A stretch of DNA of 64,000 nucleotides from contig OX328096.1 in the NCBI GenBank assembly GCA_946811185.2, positions 69,253,345 to 69,317,344 of the forward strand. The letters are read 5' to 3'. The position numbers and the translations under genes were made by a program. The notes under the pieces were generated by a model. The model made no database searches and had not been told where the DNA came from. It saw nothing but the letters and a program-made list of their open reading frames with translations. The stretch is from Hippopus hippopus. Lineage: Eukaryota; Mollusca; Bivalvia; Cardiida; Cardiidae. Of the stretch, positions 10,531 to 22,068 are shown one piece after another; positions within the stretch are counted from its first letter, which is position 1; each line of letters opens with the position of its first letter.

Positions 10531-10984
10531 AAAACGGACTCAGGTCAAACATTGTTTCGATCGCTTTGTTATGACTGAAATACTGTTGAGAGCGGTGTGA
10601 AACCCCATTTTAACAAATAAACAAAAGTGCTGCACTATGAGAAAAGGGCGTTTCATGCATCTTCGTAATGCATCATATCAAGCAAATTATAGCATAATAA
10701 AGATCCATTTCGCCCCCAAAAGGCCTAGATCACGATATAGTATTGTCTTTTGTGTTTTTTTACTCAGCTGAGCCAAAATGACAAAAATGGTGGGATAAGG
10801 AATTAATTTATTCTGATCGCAATGTGGCTTTCAATCGAGATCTCTCTTGAAGATCTTTTTCCCTAGAATTGCAGAAAACCGACTGTCAAAATGTAAGAAA
10901 AGGATTAAGCAAATAACTTTTGAATAAAGAGATCTTATTGTTTTTTCTTAGAAAAATAGTACGAGTCTGCACTACATTTTGGAC

Positions 10985-11045
10985 TGGGAAGCGCAGATTT
11001 AGTGACACCATCAAGATCAGACTGCGCAGAACGAGCAACCTGTCG
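10985..11045 (+). mobile_element. MITE-B fragment
   Basis: ATCAAGATCAGACTGCGCAG with the second arm lost. Confidence 0.5.
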
Positions 11046-11170
11046 TTATAACTATGATAACCTTGACATTCTGATATCTAGGCTGTTTTTTTTTTTTTTT
11101 TTTCTGGAAAAAAAAGGAACCTTAAGGAATATAATAACAGTATTTACACAGAATGCTTCGGGCAATACAT

Positions 11171-11389
11171 GAGCGGCGGCGCTCTGGCAAAATGGGGTTC
11201 TATGCATTTCCCTGATGCATGATACTAAGCAAGTCATCGAAAAATTATTATGGATCCATAAAATTAATTTTGTCTTACAACCAATGAAATCATGAGGTAG
11301 GTTGGTCCTTTGACATGCAGAAAATTGACTGACATGGGTCGATACTTTTTGCAGATGCACTGAACCCACTTTTCACAGAGCACCACTCA
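11171..11389 (-). mobile_element. MITE-C with collapsed hairpin
   Basis: GCTCTGGCAAAATGGGG to CTTTTCACAGAGCACCACTC; the GC-rich hairpin is reduced to GACATGGGTCGATAC. Confidence 0.7.
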
Positions 11390-11410
11390 ATTTATTTTTG
11401 ACAGATAAGC

Positions 11411-11630
11411 TCTTTAACAGGTACCAGTAATTAAGACTCATCCGCACTGAAAGTGTTTGCAGGAGATAATTCATTTGTGGTTCAAATGCTGTAATTTGTC
11501 TTCGAAATTACGAAAACTTTGTAAGAAAAGGAGACAATACTGACTACCAGCATTTTTTCCTTCAACCACGATGTTACCAAAAGCATAATTCATTAGGATC
11601 ATGATGGCACCGGACTATTTGGTATAGAGG
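11411..11630 (+). mobile_element. MITE-A
   Basis: Right after a MITE-C; GCAGGAGATAATTCATTTGTGG, imperfect hairpin 11515-11575. Confidence 0.6.
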
Positions 11631-11665
11631 TAAATCAATGTGGGGTTGAACAGAATAATATAATA

Positions 11666-11928
11666 TGAGCCATGCTCTGTGAAAAGGGGGCTTAATGCAT
11701 CTGCGAAAAGTATCGACCCAGGTCAGACTGCGCAGTCCGCGCAGGCTGACCTGGGCCGAAACTTTTCGCTATTGGTCAATTTTCTGTATGCCCAAGGACC
11801 AGTCTATTTCATGATTAAGTTTGTTGTTAAAAAAAGTGGATATTATGGATCCATAAGTATGTGATGGCTTGCCTTGTACCATGGATCACGGAGATGCATT
11901 AAGCCCCTTTTTGTCAGAGCATGGCTCA
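11666..11928 (+). mobile_element. MITE-C, full length
   Basis: Both ends intact (TGAGCCATGCTCTG and CAGAGCATGGCTCA); GC-rich hairpin 11719-11755 with loop AGTCC. Confidence 0.85.
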
Positions 11929-12059
11929 TATATACATGTAATAAGAATTTAAAGGTTGAATGTATAGGGTATGTTTTGTCCTCATTTTCCTGTTTCAAAG
12001 ATTGGCCGTTGCGTTGTTCTGGAACAAAACAATAGAAACGAATATTTCAAGTTACTTAA

Positions 12060-12263
12060 CCCGTCGGCTGCTAAGGGCGACTCACTGATCTTTTGCAGAC
12101 AGTGTAGATCAAGATCAGACTGCACAGAATGTGCAGTCTGATCATGGATCTACACTGTCCGATAAGGAGATATTGTTCACCAAAACATAACTATGAAATA
12201 GCAATATTTGGGTTTTTACTATCGAAATGAAAATATCATTTTAGTTATTTAGCATGATACAGG
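12060..12263 (+). mobile_element. MITE-B with TTAA flanks
   Basis: TTAA at 12056-12059 and 12264-12267; hairpin 12100-12162. Confidence 0.8.
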
Positions 12264-12304
12264 TTAATTTGAACAACTACAAATTTACAATGTGGCCGTT
12301 ATAT

Positions 12305-12795
12305 AAATAGAATATTTATTTTTTTCGGTGAAAGATCTAAATTTATTTCATCGAGTGAACATCATCGGTAATATTTTCACGAGCGCAGCCACCCGTGAAA
12401 ATATTACCGATGACGTTCACTCGATGAAATAAATTTAGATCTTTCACCGAAAAAAATAAATATTCTATTTATTCAACCCTTTCTGGAGGGAACTTAATCA
12501 AAATCCAGTACTTTTTTTTTTCGGTTATTCCCCGTGGCGTACCTCCTCCGCATAGCAACGCATTACAATATTACGTCAAGCGCGAGAAATGTAAGGTAAA
12601 TTACGTCATATTTCCATCTGGTTGTGAGGCACGCGCATTTTACCTAGGTAACTAGTGCGCGGGAACAACTGTTTCCGCCTTCAATTGAAGAGTTAGAATA
12701 TAAAAATCGGTATTTTCACTGGTCGTAACCATGAAATATCGAAAAATATTTCACTGATATTTCTCGATAACCTACCGGAAAGCATGAAATAAATG
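12305..12795 (+). mobile_element. Element H, copy 1, with a 77-bp-arm hairpin
   Basis: Arms 12305-12381 and 12394-12472 are nearly perfect. The remainder (CGTGGCGTACCTCC, TTACGTCAAGCGCGAGAAAT, TATTTCTCGATAACCTACCG) matches 37490-37770 in reverse. Not coding. Confidence 0.75.
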
Positions 12796-13044
12796 TTAAT
12801 CTTACAGTTAGCATTTTTTTTCTTCATGTGTTTTTTTCTATGCATGTGTAAACGTTGTTTGTATTAACATACTGTCAGCTAAAAATTGTGTGATTTTATG
12901 CTGAATAAACTGAAACTGAAAAACTGCAACATAAGTGTCCGAAGGATTATATTATTGGCTGTGTTGTTGGTTGTTTGTTTGGTTTCGTGCATGATACTCG
13001 AGTAACTTATGTATTTTACATTTTCTTACACCGATTTTTTGAAG

Positions 13045-13248
13045 GATCTTAGTAATCAATCCCGAAAGAAAGCTTTTAAAAGCATTGTGAGAAATAGGAG
13101 ACAGTGCCGGTAACTAGCATTTTCTCTCTGTCCACATCATGTTTCCAAAGGCATTCCCACCATTTTAGCCGCCATATCTAAATTGTCGTTTGCAAGTGCT
13201 TTGGATTGCGATATCTTGGAATTTTTATCGTCTGGTAGAGGTGTGTAA
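13045..13248 (-). mobile_element. MITE-A
   Basis: GCTTTTAAAAGCATTGTGAG, hairpin 13080-13145, ending TTATCGTCTGGTAGAGG. Confidence 0.65.
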
Positions 13249-13484
13249 TCGTTTGTCTGTTTAAAATAAAACAATCAAATTAACACTACATCGTTTTGAA
13301 TAGACTTATTGAGTATAAATTCCGTATAGTCAATCTTTACCAAAGAATTACGTATTGAAGAGTACAGATTGTTGAGGATCGAGATCAGACCGTAAGGACA
13401 TGCAGGCTCATCTCGACCTTCGCTCTAGTCAAATAACAGTATGCGTCCACACGGACAGAGTATAGGTTAACTGTAAGGTTTTAA

Positions 13485-13689
13485 GCCTTAATCTGCTCAA
13501 CAAGTGTAATGAAATTTTCAAGCCGATAGTAAACACTCAAATATTACTATTTCAAAGGTATTTACTCGGGGAAAATATCTTCCTATCGGACAGTGTAGAT
13601 CAAAGATCAGACTGCACGTTCTGTGCAGTCTGATCTTGATCTGCACTGTCCGCGAAAGGTCCTTAGGTCGCGCTTAGCAGCCCAGGAGT
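13485..13689 (-). mobile_element. MITE-B with TTAA flanks
   Basis: TTAA at 13481-13484 and 13690-13693; hairpin 13590-13652. A degenerate copy precedes it (13340-13440). Confidence 0.8.
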
Positions 13690-13693
13690 TTAA

Positions 13694-14908
13694 TTAGTGA
13701 ATGTCCCTGTAATCTTGAGCTCTGTAACGGTGATTGTAAGATCGCACATTCCCCAGACAAGACGGAGATGTAGCCCTTAGGTCTGTTTACACGGAAGTAA
13801 CAGTTTGCGTACAAAAAACACCACCTGTTCGATACCGGGTCTTGATAGTTTTCCCACGTGAACGGATTTTACCGGTGTATATATTTCCAAGTTCCAGTCA
13901 ATTATCAAAATGATACACCTTTATAAATAATCAGTTAAGCTAATTAGACATTCCTTATAGTGTACAAGCTTGGAAGGTTGAACTTCGATATACCGAGAAA
14001 TGAGTTCGAATGACGAACGGTTGCATGTAGACGACTTTGGTGTCACACCACTGGTTTTTGCCATATTGAAGATCGAATGAAATCGACCATTTTTGAAGCT
14101 TCACGGATCGCTTAAGGCTAACCTATGGCTTTTCCGTCTCTTGCTTTCAAAAGTATGTCCATAGTCCTTAAAAAAAACAACATTAAAACAACATGTCAAC
14201 CGATTGCGTTTTTCGCTAAATCCCAATAAGCACAGGCACCCTAGAATTTGTCATCTAAAAACACCTATTCACGGCCATGACCCCAATTTTTTATTCCTCT
14301 GGTGACACAAAATAGTCCTGTCAGTGTACAATAAAAACACATCTAAGTAGTTCCCCACTGCCTAAATTTCTAGCAAATCTAAATTATATACCTCCAAGCT
14401 ATCTCAGCTGCATGAAACAGTGCAACAGAAGTGCTAATGCAAAATTTCACATGGAACAACTTTTGACAACTATGACCCGGAAGCAGTCTCGCAGTGGTGC
14501 GACACCTTTTACGAAATGTTCAGCACTTTACTTGATTAGGTATATGAACACTTTAGTATCGAAAGAGAATGGTTGTCGAGTTGTACATTCATTATAAAGG
14601 GTTTATGTAGCGGGTAGCGGTCAGCAGTATTTCGGTAATCAAATAGTATTGTGACAACAGCATCAAACCAGGGAATATTAGTGTATCCCTATGTGTATTC
14701 AGCATAGCACCCCCATACAAAAAAAAAAAAATGCCGACTGCCAACAAAAGGAGTGGAGTGCAAGGTTTCTTGTTGAGAACAAGAGTTTTAACAAACTTGT
14801 ACTTTCTTCCCTTGGATATTCCAAAAACTGCCATCAACATAGGCGCCTAAATTTACCTATTAAGGAATAAGAGTCGAAACGGGGATCCAAGGCCTGCACT
14901 AACGTTAG
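13694..14908. other. Unassigned 1.2 kb
   Basis: No match to the repeat families above. A 61-codon plus ORF (14412-14597) and an 82-codon minus ORF with a hydrophobic stretch (14592-14840) meet at their 3' ends. Neither has a recognisable domain. Confidence 0.4.
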
Positions 14909-15176
14909 CATATTTTCTGAACAATCTTACTGATTGAAGACACGAGTATAGGAAAGTAAGACAAACAGGATCCTTAATTTCACAAACCATTCTTAATTTC
15001 ATTCTGAGTCTTATTCTAGATTTAAAAAGTAACGCAATTTCTGATTGGCTAAATTATTTGGTTTAGCCAATCAGAAGTTTTGTTACTTTCTTTAAAAGAT
15101 TCTTCAGATTACAAGCATATTGTCTGTACAATCTTACTGATTGAAAACGCGAGTATTGGAAAGTAAGACAAACAGG
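14909..15176. repeat. 61-bp direct repeats around a MITE-F
   Basis: 14909-14969 and 15116-15176 are near-identical (shared GAAAGTAAGACAAACAGG). Between them is a MITE-F (14985-15110) with the palindrome CTGATTGGCTAAA/TTTAGCCAATCAG. The repeat is far too long for a normal target duplication. Confidence 0.7.
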
Positions 15177-15281
15177 TGTCTCCCATCAGTGGAATGCGTT
15201 ACACCTACAGGTGTCAGACCAACCTTTCTCTTCATTGTCCCTAAAGTAGATCTAGATCTGATATATTTTGTTTCAAGTTAA

Positions 15282-15660
15282 AGGCCCGATAGCGGCCAAT
15301 TGTAAACAAAGCGGGTGTTAAAGTGCATTTAAATTCAAATCAAATTCAAATCATACCTTTTAAAAATGTGAAATGATTTCTGAAGATGACAATGTGTTAT
15401 TGTGCGGTCGGTCTAAGTGTTAGTTGCTGGCAGAAAAATGAATTCTAAAACTAAGTAAAAAGTAAACAAAAGATAGACCTGGAAACTTTTAGCCTAGTTT
15501 TAGAATTAATTTTTCTGCAAGCGATTAACACTTGGACTATCTGTAGAACAATAGGTTGTCATCTTCACAATTATTTCCATACTTTCATTTTAATTGGTAT
15601 GATTTCAATTTAAATGCATTTTAACAACAACATGGTTTACGTTTGGACAAATGGGCCTTT
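15282..15660. mobile_element. Foldback G, copy 1
   Basis: Long imperfect inverted repeat. AAGGCCCGATAGCGGCC and GATGACAATGTGTTATTGTG pair with ACAATAGGTTGTCATC and ATGGGCCTTT. Related copies lie at 52225-52450 and 61310-61600. Confidence 0.65.
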
Positions 15661-15744
15661 ATCTCTTTTCAAAACAGACTGTAGACCTTCAACACTAGCT
15701 TATTTGTTTGAACGGAAACTTATGCCGCTTTCAACAGTATTTAA

Positions 15745-16102
15745 CCCTTTAATGCCTAGTTTTAACGACCCTGCCATAGATGGCTTTTGTAAACATTGAG
15801 GGAAAAGGAGAAAATGCTGGTAACCAGTTTCCTATGCTTCCCAAACATTTTTTTTTTTTTCATTTTCTTGATAGCATTAAGTGTCTTGTCTGCAATGATT
15901 TCAACCTGAACGAATCGTTTGGTAGGAGTTTACCCTTTATTGTGCGAAAAGGAAAAATGTTTCTAAAACAGCGTTTTTCGGGTTTCCCACGATATATTCT
16001 TCCCATTTCGAAAACAAATTCCACCATTTGATGCACAGTTCAATTTTTCCTGCAAATGATGTCAACTTTGACAAGTCTAAAATTTTACCGTTTTGTAAAG
16101 AC
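15745..16102 (-). mobile_element. Two adjacent MITE-A copies
   Basis: The first is 15745-15929 (TTAA at 15741-15744). The second, at 15930-16102, is degenerate and starts TACCCTTTATTGTGCG. Confidence 0.65.
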
Positions 16103-16129
16103 TTAGGTCCTATCAGGGTCGACAATTCA

Positions 16130-16280
16130 TTTGGGACCCATACCTTTCCTGGGCTGCACAAGCACTGGACTGGGACTATCCCAAAGGATAATTCCACGTG
16201 GCCAGCACCGGCTTGCAGGATGGAACCAGGGTTTTCTGCTAACAAATTGACACTTTAACTACTAAACCGCGGACAACCCT
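16130..16280 (-). mobile_element. Degenerate tRNA-like SINE head
   Basis: Reverse B-box-like GGATGGAACCAGG and an A-box region CTTTAACTACTAAACCGCGG. A related fragment lies at 23577-23700. Confidence 0.35.
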
Positions 16281-16635
16281 TACCTAACTCTTGTAATGTT
16301 GAGCCCAACTGCAGTTGCTTTTGTTAAACAGTTGGGGTCATAATCAGACTGCACAGAATGTGTAAAAAACGCTTGGTGAACGGACCCAGAATGCCTGTCA
16401 AAGTATCAATAGACCTGTGGTTCTGTCTGATGTTAAAATGGTAGCCCTTACAGTTATAACAAATGGAATAAACTTTATTGGACAAGGGCAAAGTCGATAA
16501 ATTGGATTTTCAATGCACTTTTTCCCGAGATATTTCACAGAACATCGGACATGTAAATCTAAGATCAAACCGCTCGTTTTAAGCACTCTGATATAGATTT
16601 TCTGTAAGAGCACTTAAAGTTATCTTTTTTTTTTT

Positions 16636-16900
16636 TAACAACAATAACAACAACAACAACAACAACAACAACACTGAACAACGACGACGACAACAAAAGA
16701 AGAAGACGTCCATTTTGAAAGCATTTGCAAATGACAAACTGAATAAGAATCAGAAAAAGTTAAGATTGTCTTGAACAGGGTAAAAAACATAGTGGGAAAA
16801 GGAGAAAATGCTGGTTACCAGCATTTTCTCCGTTTCCCACTGTGTTTTCATAAGCCTCTTTTCTTAAGATCGTTAAAACTCGGAATTGTGTGGCAAAGGG
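16636..16900 (+). mobile_element. (CAA)n tract then MITE-A
   Basis: (CAA)n at 16636-16693 replaces the left end of a MITE-A with an excellent hairpin (16785-16850). Confidence 0.7.
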
Positions 16901-17070
16901 TTGAATCCCGGGAGAAAACTGGCCACGAGTGAGAAGATTAAACATAATTTGGCTGATAGGCAACTTATACATGAAGGGACGAAAGAATGTTTAAATACAA
17001 ATACCATATTGCTTTTGACATCTTCACGAGATGGGTGTATACATTATCTATAGGTATAACACATAAACAT

Positions 17071-17315
17071 AAACCATGCTCTGGCAAAAGGGGGTTTAGT
17101 GCATCTCCGTGATGCATTATACTGGGCAAATCATCACATAATTATGGATTCATAAAGTCCGTTTTGCTTAACAACCGACTGAATCATTAAGTAGATTAGT
17201 CCTTTGACAAGCAAAAGATTTCCACCCACGTCAGTCTGCGCGGACTGTGCAGGGTGACCTGGGTCGATACTTTTTTGCAGATGCATTAAAGACACTTTTC
17301 ACAGAGCATGACTCA
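17071..17315 (-). mobile_element. MITE-C
   Basis: AAACCATGCTCTGGC to CACAGAGCATGACTCA; GC-rich hairpin near 17225-17265. Confidence 0.8.
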
Positions 17316-17321
17316 CATAAA

Positions 17322-17588
17322 ATTGGCTTGCAACACGCGAAAAGGGGCATTCGGACATCTGCGTAAAGTGCCGTTTCGGATCAGCCTGCGCAGTCCGCGC
17401 AGGCTAATCCGAGACGGCACTTTACGACTACATCAGATTTTGTGCTACAGTGGACTTGTGCAAAACAGAAAATTGCATAAAAACGGAAAGTGTCGTTTCG
17501 GATTAGCCTGCGCGGACTGCGCAGGCTGATCCGAGACGACAGTTTACGCAAATGTCCGAATGCCCCTTTTCGCGTGTTGCAGGCCATA
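17322..17588 (+). mobile_element. MITE-E, complete
   Basis: Two hairpins with the same stem, one with loop AGTCC and the other with its complement GGACT, sit within an outer inverted repeat GGCTTGCAACACGCGAAAAG. It abuts the MITE-C at 17315. Confidence 0.85.
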
Positions 17589-17700
17589 TAAAAGCCAGAA
17601 GTTCATAGATGCGGGTTGTTGCGTTTTTAATAAAAAAAAATCATTCTATGTTTAGAATGACGACGAACTCAAAGTGTCAGTCGAATCGGTCAGTGTCCGT

Positions 17701-17845
17701 ATTCACCGACTCTCCTTTAGAAAATCCGTAGTCTTATTCTTAAGAATTTTCTAAATTTGGAAGTAAGACAACTTCTGATCGGCTAAACCATTCAGTTAGG
17801 AAAATAAGAAGTTATTTTCTAAATCTACATTTAAAACACAATCAT
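17701..17845. mobile_element. MITE-F, diverged
   Basis: GTATTCACCGACTCTCC, CTTATTCTTAAGAATTTTC, CTGATCGGCTAAACCATTCA; right arm weak. Confidence 0.5.
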
Positions 17846-18414
17846 GTTCTATGATAAAGACAACAACAACAACAACAACAAAACCTCCCAAAATTCTCAT
17901 GGTTATGCATAATAGGGTATATAAAATCATAGATTCATTTTTTTCCAGATATTTAGCAGTTCCGCGTTTGTGTGCATTTTTTGCCGAACAGCAGAAAATT
18001 AAGCAGCTGAATTAAGCAGAAAATCGGAGTTACAGTGAGTTTCTTAAATAGGTGACTTAGGTCAATTTTCATAGTCTGTGCTTCTTACCACGGTCACTGC
18101 GGCATTTTATCGCGTGATACAAGAATTCTTTGAGACCTTATCACGTGACCAGATATTGAGGCTTTATGCTTGTGATAAACATCTTAATTCTGAGGTCCAT
18201 ATCAAAGGTTCTACGACATTCCATGACGGATAACATTATTCTCCATCACAAACCGTCCAATCAGGGTTAATGCCACCCACGTAATAGAGCTAAATTGTGT
18301 ATTTATTCCTTGAATCTGAAGTGCTTTCACTCAGGTCCGCCATTCACAAAAGGCCATCCGCTCCCTCTCCGTCGCTAGTTTGAAACAATAAGTAGATTGT
18401 TCAATCCAAGAAAG

Positions 18415-18674
18415 GAGCCATGCTTTGTGAAAAGGGGGTTTAATGCATCTGCAAAAAAGTTTCGACTCATGTCAGGCTGTGCGGACTGCGCAGGCTGAGA
18501 TGGGTCAAACCTTTTTGCTGTTAGTAAATTTTTCTGCATGTCCAAGGACCATACTACCTCATGACTCAGTTGTCAGACAAAAGTGGCTTTTATTGATCCA
18601 TTATTATGTGACGACTTGCTAGGCATAATGCATCACTGAGGTGCTTTAAATCCCCTTTTGCCGGAGCATGGCTC
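18415..18674 (+). mobile_element. MITE-C, full length
   Basis: GAGCCATGCTTTGTG to CCGGAGCATGGCTC; GC-rich hairpin 18470-18505. Confidence 0.8.
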
Positions 18675-18905
18675 AAGTTAATTTGAAAGGGCCAAATAAA
18701 AAAGCGTATTCTTGTTACAATTTATGTGTTCCACCCCCTACTACTCCCTAAACACGACCACTATTTAGAGTTAGATTCAGTTGAAGATAATTATCACACT
18801 ATTAGTCTGGAAAGGAACTACTGATTGCATGATTTTCTTGCTTGCTAGAAACATATCTTATTCACATGAGGATTGTCTTTTTATGAGTCTGCTTCTTTTT
18901 CTTTC

Positions 18906-19214
18906 GCCAAGCCCCGGTAGCTCAGTCGGTAGCGTGCAGGACTTGAGAAGAAGGGGTCGTGGGTTCGATCCCTGGCTCGGCCAATTTCCTTCCGAGGATT
19001 GATGATAGTCATTGCGACAGGATTCATTCCTCTCCCACCGCTGATCATTGTTTCGATGATGGTTATGTGGGAAAGCAGCAAGTGGCTTGGAAAGAAAATT
19101 GTGCGGAGTACTGGTAAAAGAGACTCCAGGAAAGCACGGATAGGTGCACTGGCTGCCGCGATATAACTGAAATAATGTTGAAAACGGCGTTAAACACCAT
19201 ACAATCAATCAATC
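18906..19214 (+). mobile_element. SINE-1 (RUDI/V-SINE-like), full length
   Basis: It has a tRNA-derived head with A box TAGCTCAGTCGG and B box GGTTCGATCCC, a body with GAGGATTGATGATAGTCATTG, and a tail AACGGCGTTAAACACC then (AATC)n. CT-rich flanks on both sides may be target duplications. The head cannot fold as a functional tRNA because of the extra CCC after the acceptor-like arm. Confidence 0.8.
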
Positions 19215-19530
19215 TTTATCTTTCTTTCTTGGCCTGTCTGTCCTATTGATTAAACGCAGTTTGTTTCAGAACGTACTGAGCTGAACATCTGCAACTCGAA
19301 TGGATTTTTAACTCCTAAACATGGTCCACGACAAAAACCATTGTAACCCATTGACCAACACATATAAAGATTTTGTTGATAGGCCTGAATCTTAAATGCA
19401 ATAAAATGATACACGCAGGTTAAGGATCCAGGATTAAAATGGTAATCAGGCTCACAAAAAAGTTTTGATCGTACCTAGCCACCTATTTCTATTCCTCAGC
19501 ATTCATTTGTTGTCACTACTACTTGTACAG

Positions 19531-19990
19531 ATATGATATGATATGGTAGGTATGGTATGGTATGGTATGGTATGGTATGGCACTGTATGGTATGGTACGG
19601 TATGGTATGGTGTGGTATGGTGTGGTGTAGAATGGTATGGTGTGGTGTAGAATGGTACGTTTCTGTTCGGTGTGGAGTGGTGTGGTATGGTACGTAATGG
19701 TATAATATGGTATGGTATGGTTGAATTGATTGAATGTTGTTTTACGCCGCTTTCAACACTATTTCAGTCATATTACGGTGACAGCTCACATACTAATGTA
19801 CTTCCCGGATTCCACTATTACTAGGCTAGGGCTGTGAAGAGTCTTACCTATGGATACTCCCACAAAAAACCAGTGGATTCAGTGAGGCTCGAACCCGGGG
19901 TCTCCAGGTTATGAGTCCTATACCCTTACGCTTGTATGGTATGGTATGAAATGGTATTGTATAGTATGGGATGAGATGGTATCATATCAT
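19531..19990. repeat. (TATGG)n array, interrupted
   Basis: Pentamer array at 19531-19721 and 19934-19990, split by a SINE-2. Variants TGTGG and TACGG are interspersed. Confidence 0.9.
19727..19933 (-). mobile_element. SINE-2 inserted in a TATGG array
   Basis: Same body as at 4856. The head has B box GGCTCGAACCC in reverse. TATGG repeats flank it on both sides. Confidence 0.75.
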
Positions 19991-20069
19991 GTATCATTTT
20001 TCAGCAAATGTTAGACATCCAGTTTGATGGAATTGACATTTGAAAGGATATTTTGAATGACCGAAAGTA

Positions 20070-20184
20070 CGAACGAACAAACGAACGAAAGAACGAACGA
20101 ACGAACGAACGAATGAATGAATGAATGGATGATTGAATAAATGAATGAATGAATCAATGAATGAATCAATGAATCAATGAATAG
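20070..20184. repeat. (GAAC)n/(GAAT)n tract
   Basis: Tetranucleotide array shifting from GAAC to GAAT and then GAATCAAT. Confidence 0.9.
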
Positions 20185-20642
20185 ATAAGAAGAAAGTTTT
20201 TAGAATCTTCCTCCGGGTCGTAAAATATGTAGTTCTTTGGTAAGGAGGTAATGATACGGTTTCAAAGATTAATTTTCAAAGTGGACGACTACAATTGCTT
20301 TTAACAAATTTCAAACACAAGACCACTGGTTGAAAGTCGGTTGCCAATCGAGTTAAACTCACATTGTAACTGTCACAACCGTGAGTAGGTGTATATATTG
20401 ATAAATCTGTGTTCTAGAAAACAAATCGGAAATGTCCATCTTTTTAATTGATAACAGTTGTTTCCGTTTATATTCTTTACCCTCCCTCGAACCGACATTA
20501 TTGTATAACATAGATTTCGACAAGTAACGGTTGTTCCAAATAAATCATAACGACAGATATTGGTGAAGAAGAATGAATGAATACATAATTCTTGCGTGTT
20601 TTCTTTTTTTTTCTGTTTTGTGAAAGCAAGTAAACCAATTAA

Positions 20643-20846
20643 CCCTTTGCAATGTAATCCGGAGATTTAACGATCTTGAGGTAGAAAGCTTTTGAAAATA
20701 TTGTGGGAAAGGAGAAAATGCTGGTAACCAGCATTTTCTCCTTTTTCCACAAAATTTTCAACCATTTTCAAAGACAATTTCCAACCTTGAAGCCAAAACT
20801 ATTTTGTCGTCTGCAAATGCTCAGGTCTTGTCGTTTGGTAACGAGT
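20643..20846 (-). mobile_element. MITE-A
   Basis: TTAA at 20639-20642, hairpin 20695-20760, right end TTGTCGTTTGGTAACGAG. Confidence 0.7.
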
Positions 20847-21139
20847 TGTGTTTTTTTGCCATGGTTTATTGTTGATGGCCTAGATCAGATAGTGCTGTCA
20901 CGTCTTTGAACTAAACCGTTTGCTGTTTCGTTTTAATTTATGACCAAGAGTTTCCAAATTTGCTGTCGAATCGCAGATTACTCTTAATCCGTAAAAATGG
21001 CTGATGTACGAAAATAGTTGATGGCGAAATTATTAACTTTGTACAAAAAAAAATCAAGACCAAATCTAGTGCCTAAACTGAACATTGAAAACAATTGAGG
21101 TTCATCTTGTCTCATTTTGATATGGAGACCCCCTTTAAA

Positions 21140-21440
21140 TGATTGCTTGATTGTATGGTGTTTAACGCCTTTCTAAATATCATTTCAATTATATCGCGAC
21201 GGCCAGTCTGCATATTCATGCTTTCCTGGAGTTTCTTTTACCAGTACTCCACACAATATTCTTTCCAAGCTACTGGCTGCTTTTCCACATAACCATCGTC
21301 GAAACAATGATCAGCGGTGAGAGAGGAATGAATCCTGTCGCAATGACTATCAGCAAGAAATTGGCCAAGCCGGGAATCGAACCAGCGACCGCCTGTTCTT
21401 GAGTCCTGTACGCTACCGACTGCGGTACCGATGCTCGGCC
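21140..21440 (-). mobile_element. SINE-1, full length, exact 11-bp target duplication
   Basis: Reverse-oriented copy: tail near 21141-21170, tRNA-like head near 21355-21440. CCCCCTTTAAA is found at 21129-21139 and 21439-21449. Confidence 0.85.
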
Positions 21441-21449
21441 CCCTTTAAA

Positions 21450-21969
21450 AAAATGTGGATTCTGAGCAATTACCCCATTTCTCAAAATGTTTTCCCAGAC
21501 AGCCGATGCGTCTCTATTTGTGTCCATAATGCTGTTGAGGATTTACTCGACCTTCTTAATAAAGTTTTCCTGTAAACGTGGAATAATAGCATAATTTGTG
21601 TCTTTATTATTAAGCAAAATAATACTCTAGCAACTCAATAAAATAATGGACATAAGCTGAGTCTGAAACGTAGCGATTGTGTCAACGCAGGATTTGAGAA
21701 GTTTACTTTAGTCTGTATTTAATGACTAATGTTTAAAAAAACGTACTCAACATAAGTAGAAGAGTGAGTCCGTTAGCTGATTTGAGCATAATAAGAGACT
21801 TAATATTCTTTTTTCCGTGAAACCAGGCCGAACAATCTATTTCGACCAAGTGCTTTACAACTTGCTACAAAAAGCCTATGTTTAAACCTATTTATTTTAC
21901 ATCTACTGTGAAAGAAAGTTCTTACAACTAATCACTCTCGTTGATTGCTTCCTGGAATTCTTCACCGGT
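21450..21969. other. No feature recognised
   Basis: AT-rich; nothing seen. 10531-10982, 17846-18414, 20185-20638, 22484-23247 (except a worn MITE-A) and 23700-24380 are likewise empty. Confidence 0.4.
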
Positions 21970-22066
21970 GCTCCCGCCGTGACGTAGGTAAATGCAAAGG
22001 TTGAGTCGTCTCTACGCAGGATTCAAACCCACAACATTTGGAGTGAGAGGCCGATGCTCTACTCCT
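21970..22066 (-). mobile_element. Solo tRNA-like SINE head
   Basis: Reverse-complement B box (GGATTCAAACCC) and A-box region (GATGCTCTACTCCTAA) without a SINE-1 body. A SINE-1 tail abuts it. Confidence 0.45.
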
Positions 22067-22068
22067 AA

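Noticed and set aside
11679..11864. 61-codon ORF with similar peptides at 40116 and 43760
   Set aside because: The recurrence is because all are MITE-C copies, not a protein family.
17308..17587. Similar 68-80-codon ORFs on both strands here and at 10196
   Set aside because: Both strands are open because MITE-E is palindromic; repeat-derived.
18906..18980. tRNA gene
   Set aside because: It is the head of a SINE-1 with body and (AATC)n tail; an extra CCC breaks the tRNA fold.
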